Below are positions 1-5,988 of a stretch of 7,332 nucleotides of DNA, one piece after another. Made by a program: the position numbers and the translations under genes. The DNA comes from an uncultured Methylocystaceae bacterium (GTDB lineage: Bacteria; Pseudomonadota; Alphaproteobacteria; Rhizobiales; Beijerinckiaceae). The notes beneath the pieces are model-generated. The model had not been told where the DNA came from and ran no database searches. It was given only the letters and a program-made list of their open reading frames with translations. The stretch spans positions 1 to 7,332 of the forward strand of contig CAMFKC010000108.1 of the NCBI GenBank assembly GCA_945956975.1. Direction: 5' to 3'. How positions within the stretch are numbered: the stretch's first letter is position 1; the number at the start of each line of letters is the position of its first letter.

Positions 1-1
1 G

Positions 2-598
2 TGCTGGACGATCATCGTCGACAAGACGCTGCTGTTCCGCCGCACCCGCAAGGCGATGGACCAGTTCGAGGAAACCTTCTGGTCCGGCCGTTCGCTGGAA
101 GAGCTTTACACGACGCTCAGCGAACGACCGACGTCGGACATGGCGGCGGTGTTCGTGGCGGCCATGCGCGAGTGGAAGCGCTCATTCGAGGGGCCGAGCC
201 GCTCGGTCATGGGCCTGAGCCAGCGCATCGACAAGGTGCTCGACGTTTCGATCCAGCGCGAGGTGGAGCGGCTGGAATCCAAGCTGCTGGTGCTGGCCAC
301 CATCGGGTCATCGGCGCCGTTCATCGGCCTTTTCGGCACGGTGTGGGGCATCATGACGTCGTTCCGCTCGATCGCGGCCTCGAAGAACACGTCGCTCGCC
401 GTCGTGGCGCCGGGCATCGCCGAGGCGCTGTTCGCCACGGCCATCGGCCTGTTCGCCGCCATTCCCGCGCTGATCGCCTACAACAAGATGCAGGGCGACG
501 TCGCCAAGACGCAGGCGCGGCTCGAGAGCTTCGCGGATGAATTCTCCGCCATCCTGTCGCGCCAGATCGACCAGCACGCCGGCGACCGCGCGGCGTAA
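2..598 (+). CDS. tolQ: Tol-Pal system proton-channel protein TolQ (5' partial)
   Basis: TolQ is the polytopic inner-membrane subunit of the TolQ-TolR motor, of the ExbB/MotA family, which uses the proton-motive force to energise TolA. The frame is open to the left window edge, so the true start and the first transmembrane helix lie mostly outside; 198 residues are visible against about 230 for E. coli TolQ. Numbering from the edge, the family-signature stretch GLFGTVWGIM is at 109-118 after the second membrane segment, and APGIAEALFATAIGLFAAIPA follows at 136-156 in the third. A cytoplasmic stretch, FWSGRSLEELY at 26-36, matches the FWSG region of E. coli TolQ. The first internal ATG (position 56) is not the start, because recognisable TolQ sequence precedes it. 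tolR follows after 12 nt, so the two are very probably co-transcribed. Identity is essentially certain from the motifs and from the tolR, tolA and tolB neighbours. Confidence 0.96.
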   Translation, partial: CWTIIVDKTLLFRRTRKAMDQFEETFWSGRSLEELYTTLSERPTSDMAAVFVAAMREWKRSFEGPSRSVMGLSQRIDKVLDVSIQREVERLESKLLVLATIGSSAPFIGLFGTVWGIMTSFRSIAASKNTSLAVVAPGIAEALFATAIGLFAAIPALIAYNKMQGDVAKTQARLESFADEFSAILSRQIDQHAGDRAA

Positions 599-602
599 GG
601 AG
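597..602 (+). promoter_or_regulatory. Ribosome binding site of tolR overlapping the tolQ stop codon
   Basis: AAGGAG lies 8 nt upstream of the tolR ATG, and its first two bases are the last two bases of the tolQ TAA stop. It is the strongest Shine-Dalgarno match in the window. It supports the ATG at 611 over the in-frame ATG at 617, and suggests translational coupling of the two motor subunits. Confidence 0.75.
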
Positions 603-610
603 CACGTTCC

Positions 611-1057
611 ATGGGCATGTCGATGGCCGCAGGCCGCAAGGGCGGGCGCAGGCGCCGGGGCGTTCCACGCTACGGCGCGATGGCCGACATCAACATGACG
701 CCGTTCATCGACGTCATGCTCGTGTTGCTCATCATCTTCATGGTGGCCGCGCCGTTGCTCGCCACGGGCGTCGCTGTCGACCTGCCGCAGACAAAGTCCG
801 CGCCGCTCAACATCGAGCAGAAGCCGGTGTCGATTTCGATCGACGACAAGGGCCAGATCTTTCTGATGGACCAGCCCGTGGCGGTCGAGCAGCTCGTCGA
901 CAAGCTGAAGGCGGCGGCCAAGTCCGGCGCGGACGAGCGCGTCTATGTGCGCGGCTCGAAGGCGGTGAACTACGGCCGCGTCGCGGAGGTGATGGCGCTC
1001 GTGACGGGGGCAGGCTTCAAGAAGGTCGCGCTCGTCACCGAGCCGGAGCGGAAGTGA
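611..1057 (+). CDS. tolR: Tol-Pal system protein TolR
   Basis: TolR is the second motor subunit, of the ExbD/TolR family: a single-pass inner-membrane protein with a periplasmic domain that works with TolQ to energise TolA. The 148-residue product has a basic cytoplasmic N-terminus (GRKGGRRRRG at 8-17). Next comes the family signature DINMTPFIDVMLVLLIIFMV at 26-45, with the conserved membrane aspartate at D34 (equivalent to D23 of E. coli), which is needed for proton flow. The periplasmic domain covers about 54-148 and ends in the usual region around VYVRGSKAVNYGRVAEVM. The length is normal for the family. The start has a strong AAGGAG site 8 nt upstream. The gene sits 12 nt after tolQ and 4 nt before tolA. 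No defect is seen. Confidence 0.97.
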   Translation: MGMSMAAGRKGGRRRRGVPRYGAMADINMTPFIDVMLVLLIIFMVAAPLLATGVAVDLPQTKSAPLNIEQKPVSISIDDKGQIFLMDQPVAVEQLVDKLKAAAKSGADERVYVRGSKAVNYGRVAEVMALVTGAGFKKVALVTEPERK

Positions 1058-1061
1058 GGCG

Positions 1062-2249
1062 TTGTTAAGCTTTTCGCGGAAACAACCCGGTCTGATCGTC
1101 TCGGCGGCTGCGCACACCACGCTGCTCGCCGTGACGCTGATCGCGTTCAATTCGCCCGCGAAATACGACGAGGCCAAGGAAGCCATTCCGGTCGAGATGA
1201 TCACCGACCAGGCCTTCAGCCAGATTTCCAAGGGTGAGAAGACCGCCAAGGAGGCCAAGCCTGTCCAGAAGGCCGACAAGGTCGCCGAGGTCGAGGAGTT
1301 GAAGCCGACGCCCCCGATTGCGGAAGCCAAGAAGGACGTGCCACTGCCCCCGCCGCCGCTGAAGCGCCAGCGCGATCCCGGCGAAGACGAGGCCGAGAAG
1401 CCCGAACCGCAGAAGACGGCGGCGCTGCCGCCGCCGCGTCCTGCGCTGGAAGAGACAAAGCCCGCGCCCGAGCCGCCGAAGCGCCCGGAGCCGCCGAAAG
1501 CCCAGGCCAAGCCCGAACCGAAGGAGGAGGCGAAGGCCGAGCCGGAGGAGGCCGAAACCGTCGCGCCGAAGCCGCCGCCGCGCCCGAAGATCGAGCCCAA
1601 GCAGGAAGCCAAGCCCGAGGCCAAGCCAGAGCCCAAGCAAGAGGCCAAGCACGAGACCAAGCCTGCGCCGACGCCGCCCAAGCCGCCGGAAAAGCCGCGG
1701 CTGAAGACGGACGAGGTGGCCAAGCTGCTGGCGAAGTCGAAGACGGACGACAAGCACGACAAGCCCGCCGTCAAGCCCAGGTCGGGCGAGGAGAGTGAGG
1801 AGAAGTCGTCGAAGTTCGACACGAACGCCATTTCGAAGCTGCTCGACCACGACAAGCCGCAGGCCACGGGGTCGCGCGGCCGCGAGATCGTGCGCACCGC
1901 CTCTCTCGGCGCGGCGAGTGGAACATCTCAGCGCATGGCGCCGAACATGATGGATGCGCTCAACAGCCTGATGATGGAGCAGTGGATGCGCTGCTGGCAT
2001 TATTTCGGCACCAGCGGCGGCTCGAAATATTATCCGCAGATCAGCATCCGCTTCCGGCCCGACGGCAGCCTCGCGGCCGAACCGGTGCTGCGCAACCCGA
2101 CCGCCGACCCCGCGCTGACCTCGCTCGCCACCGCCGCGATGAATGCGGTGCGCGAATGCAATCCGATGAAGATCCCCGCGCAATTCGCGCCCTATTTCGA
2201 CCAATGGAAGAGCCGCACGGTCGAATTCCGGCCCGACGAGATGCGCTGA
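1062..2249 (+). CDS. tolA: Cell envelope integrity protein TolA (TTG start)
   Basis: TolA links the TolQR motor in the inner membrane to TolB/Pal at the outer membrane. Domain I has one membrane helix at about residues 11-29 carrying S14-A-A-A-H18, the SxxxH motif shared by TolA and TonB that contacts the motor. Domain II, about 35-215, is a low-complexity Pro/Ala/Lys/Glu-rich spacer, extended rather than the Ala-rich helix of E. coli. Residues 216-268 hold two similar KLL-containing segments. Domain III, about 288-395, is the globular C-terminal domain, with C311 (MRCWHY) and C366 (RECNPM) likely forming the disulfide known from E. coli TolA. The only reasonable start is TTG at 1062: GTG at 1054 runs straight into TAA, and no in-frame ATG precedes the membrane helix. 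Only 4 nt separate it from tolR; a GTGAGG lies very close to the start, so initiation may depend on coupling to tolR. Confidence 0.93.
   Translation: MLSFSRKQPGLIVSAAAHTTLLAVTLIAFNSPAKYDEAKEAIPVEMITDQAFSQISKGEKTAKEAKPVQKADKVAEVEELKPTPPIAEAKKDVPLPPPPLKRQRDPGEDEAEKPEPQKTAALPPPRPALEETKPAPEPPKRPEPPKAQAKPEPKEEAKAEPEEAETVAPKPPPRPKIEPKQEAKPEAKPEPKQEAKHETKPAPTPPKPPEKPRLKTDEVAKLLAKSKTDDKHDKPAVKPRSGEESEEKSSKFDTNAISKLLDHDKPQATGSRGREIVRTASLGAASGTSQRMAPNMMDALNSLMMEQWMRCWHYFGTSGGSKYYPQISIRFRPDGSLAAEPVLRNPTADPALTSLATAAMNAVRECNPMKIPAQFAPYFDQWKSRTVEFRPDEMR
1257..1706 (+). repeat. Low-complexity Lys-Pro/Glu-Pro/Ala repeats in TolA domain II
   Basis: This stretch encodes TolA residues about 66-215 and consists of imperfect short units such as KPEAKPEPKQEAK and PKPPPRPK. 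The DNA repeats codon-sized words (aag, ccc/ccg, gag, gcc) without a fixed period. It is coding: the frame stays open and the composition fits a flexible periplasm-spanning spacer. Such tracts change length easily, so its exact length probably differs between close relatives. Confidence 0.8.
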
Positions 2250-2283
2250 TCCGAAGCCCCAGACCCTTCAGGACCTGATCGCC

Positions 2284-3600
2284 ATGCCCGCATATTTCGA
2301 CCGCCGCGCCTTCCTCGCCAGCGTCGCCGCGCTGACCAGCGCCCCGGCGATCACGCCGGTCTGGGCGCAGAACGACGTCATCACCGTGCGCCCCGGCGGC
2401 GCCTTCCGTCCCGTGCGCGTGGCGGTCGTTCCCTTTTCCGGCGATCCGGAAGCCGCGCGGCTGTTCACTTCGGTGATCTCGAACAATTTCAAACGCTCGG
2501 TCTTCCTGCAGCCGGTCGAGCCCTCGAGCTTCCCCGAGCCGGCGCTCGGTCCCGACCAGCCGCCGAACATCGAGGCGTGGAAAACGGTCAATGCGCAATA
2601 CGTGCTCGTCGGGCGCGCTCAGCGTTCGGGCGGCGGGCGCCAGCAGGCCGAGTTCCGCCTGTGGGACGTCGCGAGCGGCCAGCAGGCGGCTGGCCAGCAA
2701 TACGCCACCGACGCCAATGTCTCGCGGCGCGTCGCGCATATCATGTCGGACCAGGTGTTCTCGCGCATCACCGGCGAGAAGGGCTTCTTCGACACGCGCA
2801 TCGTCTTCGTCGACGAGACGGGCCCGGCGGAGAAGCGGCGCAAGCGGCTCGCCATGATGGATCAGGACGGCTTCGGCGTGCAGTATCTCACGCGCGGCGA
2901 CGACCTCGCGGTGACGCCGCGCTTTTCGCCGTCGTCGCAGGACGTCGCCTACATGGCCTTCGGCGGCACCGAGCCGCGCGTGATGATCATGAACCTCGAC
3001 ACGCGCCAGCGCGAGGCGGTCGGCAATTTCCCCGGCATGACCTTCGCGCCGCGCTTCTCGCCCGATGGGCAGAAGATCGTGATGTCGCTGTCGAGCGGTT
3101 CCAACTCCACGCTCTATGCGATGGACCTGCGCTCGCGCTCGACGACGCGGCTGACGGATTCGGCGGCGATCGACACGTCGCCGTCCTATGCGCCCGACGG
3201 TTCGCAGATCGTGTTCGAAAGCGATCGCGGCGGCACGCAGCAGATCTACGTGATGAGCGCGGGCGGCGGCGGCGCCAAGCGCATCTCCTTCGGCGACGGG
3301 CGCTATTCGACGCCGGTGTGGTCGCCCAAGGGCGACTACATCGCCTTCACGCGCCAGTCGAAGAACGGCTTCGGTATCGGCGTGATGAAGCCCGACGGAT
3401 CGGGCGAGCGCATCCTCACCGAGGGCTATCACAACGAAGGCCCGACTTGGGCGCCGAACGGGCTCTTCCTGATGTTCTTCCGCGACCCCGGCGGCGGCGC
3501 GCCGAAGATCCACATGACCGACGTCTACGGCCGGTCCGATTTCGTCGTGCCGACGCCGTCCTTCGCCAGCGATCCGGCCTGGAGCCCGCTGCTGAACTGA
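2284..3600 (+). CDS. tolB: Tol-Pal system beta-propeller protein TolB
   Basis: TolB is the periplasmic protein that binds Pal through its beta-propeller and TolA through its N-terminus. The 438-residue product begins with a signal peptide: R7-R8-A-F-L, a hydrophobic run to about residue 22, and a probable cleavage after A28 (VWA|Q). The N-terminal domain is about 42-165. The propeller, about 175-438, shows the TolB/WD40-like units RFSPSSQDVAYM (213-224), RFSPDGQKIVM (257-267), SYAPDGSQIVFESDR (301-315), VWSPKGDYIAF (345-355) and TWAPNGLFLMF (388-398). SGGGGAKRIS-type blade linkers are also present. The length is normal for the family (E. coli 430). An AGGA core (2270-2273) lies 10 nt before the ATG. 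tolA ends 34 nt upstream, so this is the fourth gene of the operon. Oddities: the signal peptide looks Tat-like, and the downstream neighbour is a convergent gene rather than pal. Confidence 0.97.
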   Translation: MPAYFDRRAFLASVAALTSAPAITPVWAQNDVITVRPGGAFRPVRVAVVPFSGDPEAARLFTSVISNNFKRSVFLQPVEPSSFPEPALGPDQPPNIEAWKTVNAQYVLVGRAQRSGGGRQQAEFRLWDVASGQQAAGQQYATDANVSRRVAHIMSDQVFSRITGEKGFFDTRIVFVDETGPAEKRRKRLAMMDQDGFGVQYLTRGDDLAVTPRFSPSSQDVAYMAFGGTEPRVMIMNLDTRQREAVGNFPGMTFAPRFSPDGQKIVMSLSSGSNSTLYAMDLRSRSTTRLTDSAAIDTSPSYAPDGSQIVFESDRGGTQQIYVMSAGGGGAKRISFGDGRYSTPVWSPKGDYIAFTRQSKNGFGIGVMKPDGSGERILTEGYHNEGPTWAPNGLFLMFFRDPGGGAPKIHMTDVYGRSDFVVPTPSFASDPAWSPLLN

Positions 3601-4899
3601 TCAACTGCAGGTCGTCACCTGGTTGGAGCACAGACCGCGCACCCAGCCGCGCCTGCCGCCTTCCGCCTCCACCTCGCCCCATGCGCCCGTGCAGGAGAGC
3701 ACGCGGGCGAAGGGCGCGTCCGTCCCGCCCTTGCGCATCTCGAAACGCGCCTCGATGTTGGGCGCCGCGTAGAGGCGACCGAAGGGCAGGCCGGAGAAGG
3801 CCGGCGCCGCGCCCACCTTGTTTCCCGCCACCCAGCCGCGGCCCTTGAATGCTTTTGGCAGGCTGGAGGGATAGGGAATGTCGTAGGCGACGCCGGGCGC
3901 ACGGATGTTGTCGATCAGGAACCAGCCGTCGCGATAGCCGATCACGCGAAATTCCGCCTTCAACGGCTCGGGGCCGGCGGCCTCGTATTTCTTCGGCGCG
4001 ACGCGCGGCGGCGGAACGACGCCGAGAATTCTGGACGCCGCGCTCGGCTCGGCGCGCACATTCAGGCCCGCCGGATCCCTGTCGTTGGACCAGGCGCCGA
4101 AGGTGCAGGGCTCGACGCCTTCAGGCCGGTTCTCGACCTCGTCCTTCCGCTCCAGTTCGTAGGCGCGTGCGTCGTCGGCCGCCTGATCCTCGCCCTCCCT
4201 GCGCTTGACCACTTCGGTCGCGACGGCTTTGAGCTTGCCGCCGACAAAAGCGAGCCGCGCAACGCCGATGGCCGCCGGCTCGAAAGCGCTCGCCGCCTTG
4301 CCGTCGCGCACCAGCGCGATGCGGCCTTCCATCTTTTCGAGATCAAGCGACAGGTTCTGGCCGGCGTCGCGGAGATCAAGGGCAACCTGCATCCCGTCGC
4401 GCCAGCCGAAGGCCGACAGGACGGAGACGCCCGCGTCCTCGATGCGATAGAGCGCGCCATGGCGCGGCGCGAGGCGCACGAGCATGGCTCCGTCCTTTTT
4501 CACGACCTGCGGCGCGAAGCGCAATTCGTTATCGACTGGGTCAGGCGGCAGGACGATGCGGCCGAGCGAGCGCCATGCGTCGCCCTCGCGACGCTGAACC
4601 TCGACCATCTGCACGTTCATTTTGATCGTGCCTTCGGCGTTGAAATAGAAATCCGAGAGATTCAGGCGCAGACGCGCGCCGTCGACCTGGAACTCCGTGC
4701 GCGCAAGAATCTTGCATGCGCCCGCGCCGAAAGGTCCCTGCGTCTCGCCGGGCTGCCTGACCGCGGCGACGAAATCGGGATCGGCCGCGAGGTTCATGCC
4801 GGCAATCGTGCAGGGGCGGTCCGCATCCTCTGCGGCGGCCTGCGCATGGGCGGCGAGAGCGGCGAGGGCGCAGGAGAGGGCAAGAGCGGAGAGGCGCAT
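3601..4899 (-). CDS. Secreted protein with two C-terminal SH3b-like modules, function unknown
   Basis: A 432-residue exported protein. Residues 1-22 form a Sec-type signal peptide (MRLSALALSCALAALAAHA, then QAAAE). The mature chain has six cysteines (C30, C62, C265, C403, C424, C431), suggesting periplasmic disulfides. I do not recognise residues 30-230, which look beta-rich. A charged linker (232-258) follows. Then comes an SH3b-like module starting LNVRAEPSAASRILGVVPP (279-297) and ending GRGWVAGN (353-360). A more degenerate second copy, about 375-428, ends RGWVRGLCSNQ. Bacterial SH3b modules often bind peptidoglycan or other envelope components, but no enzyme domain is visible, so the role is unknown. 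Its stop codon directly abuts the tolB stop. It lies 100 nt downstream of the permease gene on the same strand; co-transcription is possible but unproven. The ATG is supported by the signal peptide; the ribosome site (GTGGACC) is weak. Confidence 0.85.
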   Translation of the reverse strand: MRLSALALSCALAALAAHAQAAAEDADRPCTIAGMNLAADPDFVAAVRQPGETQGPFGAGACKILARTEFQVDGARLRLNLSDFYFNAEGTIKMNVQMVEVQRREGDAWRSLGRIVLPPDPVDNELRFAPQVVKKDGAMLVRLAPRHGALYRIEDAGVSVLSAFGWRDGMQVALDLRDAGQNLSLDLEKMEGRIALVRDGKAASAFEPAAIGVARLAFVGGKLKAVATEVVKRREGEDQAADDARAYELERKDEVENRPEGVEPCTFGAWSNDRDPAGLNVRAEPSAASRILGVVPPPRVAPKKYEAAGPEPLKAEFRVIGYRDGWFLIDNIRAPGVAYDIPYPSSLPKAFKGRGWVAGNKVGAAPAFSGLPFGRLYAAPNIEARFEMRKGGTDAPFARVLSCTGAWGEVEAEGGRRGWVRGLCSNQVTTCS

Positions 4900-4999
4900 T
4901 CAAGGTCCACGGGCTTCGCGTGGCGGTCGCCAGCGCAGCCTATGTCTCGCGCGCGCCCGATAGCCTCAGTGCGCAACAGCACATTGTGGAACGCTGCTT

Positions 5000-5809
5000 T
5001 TATTCCGCAGGCGCGGCCACCGGCGCTGGCGCGCGCCGGGCGCGGCCGAGCATCAGTGCGCCGACGATCGCCGCAAGAACCACCACGCCCTGCACGGCCA
5101 GCGCCTCGACGCTGGGGTTCAGGCCGAGCGCGTTGAGAACATCGTCGAAAGGCGCCGGCGTGTAGGAAAGGATCGTCTGCTCCTGCAATTCCTGCATGGC
5201 CGCGCCGATGAAGCGCACGCCCATCACGAAGAGCAGGGCGGAGGTGGCGAGAAACACCGGGCGCAGCGGCAGGCGAAGCGCGAGCCATTGCATGGCGTAG
5301 AACAGCGCGACGAGCGCCGCCGCCGCGCCGGCGAGGCCGCCGATCAGGCCCGTGCTCCAGCCGCCGGACGAATTGGCCAGCGCCTGCACGAACAGGATGG
5401 TCTCCGCGCCTTCGCGGAAGACAGCGAGAAAGGCGACGCCGGCCAGCGACCACGACCCCGGCGAAGCGAGCGAGCGGTCGGCGATGCGCTTGAGTTCGGC
5501 GGTCCAGGCGGCAGGGTCCTGCTTCAGGAAGAGCCAGCCGCTCATGTAGAGCATCAGCACGGCGGCGACGCCCATGACGAGCGCTTCGAGACGGTCGTCG
5601 TGCGCGCCGTTGAAGAATGTCGCGAAGACGACTGCGGCCGCGCCGCTGGCGACGATGGCCGCGGCCGCGCCCGTATAGAGCGCGGACAGTTGCGCGCGGG
5701 CCCCGGCGCGGGTGAGGAAGGCCGCGAGACCGCCGATGACCAGCATGGCTTCGACGCCTTCGCGCAGAAGGATGGCGCCGGACTGGAGCGCTACAGCAAG
5801 ACCGTTCAT
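5000..5809 (-). CDS. FTR1-family iron permease
   Basis: A 269-residue polytopic inner-membrane protein of the FTR1/EfeU family, which moves iron across the membrane, often after oxidation of Fe(II). Two REGxE motifs, each in a membrane helix, are the family's iron-binding signature: R16-E-G-V-E20 and R132-E-G-A-E136. About seven membrane segments are visible (about 5-31, 42-66, 74-95, 118-143, 152-178, 184-205, 236-255). The conserved region GVRFIGAAMQELQE (197-210) precedes a loop to the last helix. The length matches E. coli EfeU (276). The ATG at 5809 puts the first REGVE where the family expects it, with GGGAA 5 nt upstream. It lies downstream of a TonB-dependent receptor on the same strand, which suggests outer- plus inner-membrane metal uptake. 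No EfeO, EfeB, P19/FtrA or cupredoxin gene is present in the window. Substrate is inferred from family only. Confidence 0.9.
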   Translation of the reverse strand: MNGLAVALQSGAILLREGVEAMLVIGGLAAFLTRAGARAQLSALYTGAAAAIVASGAAAVVFATFFNGAHDDRLEALVMGVAAVLMLYMSGWLFLKQDPAAWTAELKRIADRSLASPGSWSLAGVAFLAVFREGAETILFVQALANSSGGWSTGLIGGLAGAAAALVALFYAMQWLALRLPLRPVFLATSALLFVMGVRFIGAAMQELQEQTILSYTPAPFDDVLNALGLNPSVEALAVQGVVVLAAIVGALMLGRARRAPAPVAAPAE

Positions 5810-5898
5810 GTCCGTTCCCGACAGAGAAGCTGCGATGTTGTGTCTTCATGCAGCGGACTGGCCAGCGCCGCAAAGGAAATCGACCAGCGCGAGGAAAC

Positions 5899-5916
5899 AT
5901 CAGAACGCTTCCAAAC
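5899..5916. promoter_or_regulatory. Possible Irr-box (iron-control-element-like) inverted repeat
   Basis: On the plus strand TCAGAA-CGC-TTCCAA (5900-5914) matches 10 of 12 half-site positions of TTAGAA-N3-TTCTAA, the Irr-box consensus of Alphaproteobacteria as I remember it. On the minus strand it reads TTTGGAA-GCG-TTCTGA. It lies in an unusually AT-rich patch about 90 nt upstream of the permease ATG. Position, symmetry and the neighbouring iron-permease gene support it; the single site, imperfect arms and consensus quoted from memory limit confidence. No convincing -35/-10 pair was found beside it. Confidence 0.3.
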
Positions 5917-5935
5917 TGGCGCGCGGCATGACGCC

Positions 5936-5957
5936 GCAGGCGGACGGCGGCGCCTGC
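5936..5957. repeat. Second inverted repeat overlapping the hairpin, mutually exclusive with it
   Basis: GCAGGCG (5936-5942) and CGCCTGC (5951-5957) are perfect 7-bp inverted repeats around an 8-nt loop. The right arm shares 5951-5953 with one arm of the 5945-5969 hairpin and its loop with the rest, so both stems cannot form at once. The pairing is plain in the sequence; any switching role is speculation. Confidence 0.35.
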
Positions 5958-5969
5958 ACTGCGCCGCCG
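5945..5969 (-). terminator. GC-rich hairpin after the TonB-dependent receptor gene, possible terminator or processing element
   Basis: CGGCGGCGC (5945-5953) and GCGCCGCCG (5961-5969) form a perfect 9-bp stem around a 7-nt loop (CTGCACT). It begins 19 nt beyond the receptor stop codon on the minus strand. There is no T-rich run on its downstream side, so it is not a classical intrinsic terminator. It could act as a weak or Rho-assisted terminator, or protect the receptor mRNA 3' end. In a GC-rich genome some chance stems are expected. Confidence 0.4.
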
Positions 5970-5988
5970 CGGACCGTCAGCGAGGGGC

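Noticed and set aside
308..1897. A 529-codon open frame on the minus strand opposite tolQ, tolR and tolA
   Set aside because: Its product is low-complexity Ser/Gly/Arg-rich sequence mirroring the GC-rich sense codons. It covers three confidently identified genes on the other strand and has no recognisable domain.
2041..3513. A 490-codon open frame on the minus strand opposite tolB
   Set aside because: Arg/Ala/Gly/His-rich composition typical of an antisense shadow in GC-rich DNA; the sense strand encodes an intact TolB.
3608..3621. Small hairpin CAGGT-CGTC-ACCTG just after the tolB stop, considered as a terminator
   Set aside because: Only 5 bp, no T-run on either side, and it lies within codons of the convergent gene.
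2577..3848. A 423-codon plus-strand frame overlapping tolB and running into the SH3b gene
   Set aside because: Arg-rich out-of-frame shadow of tolB with no domain; its extension past 3600 lies antisense to a gene with a clear signal peptide and SH3b modules.
4900..4999. 100-nt gap between the permease stop and the SH3b gene start, searched for a promoter or terminator
   Set aside because: Only a short bulged stem near 4928-4946 and 4-bp repeats near 4979-4989 were seen; no convincing promoter or terminator can be supported.
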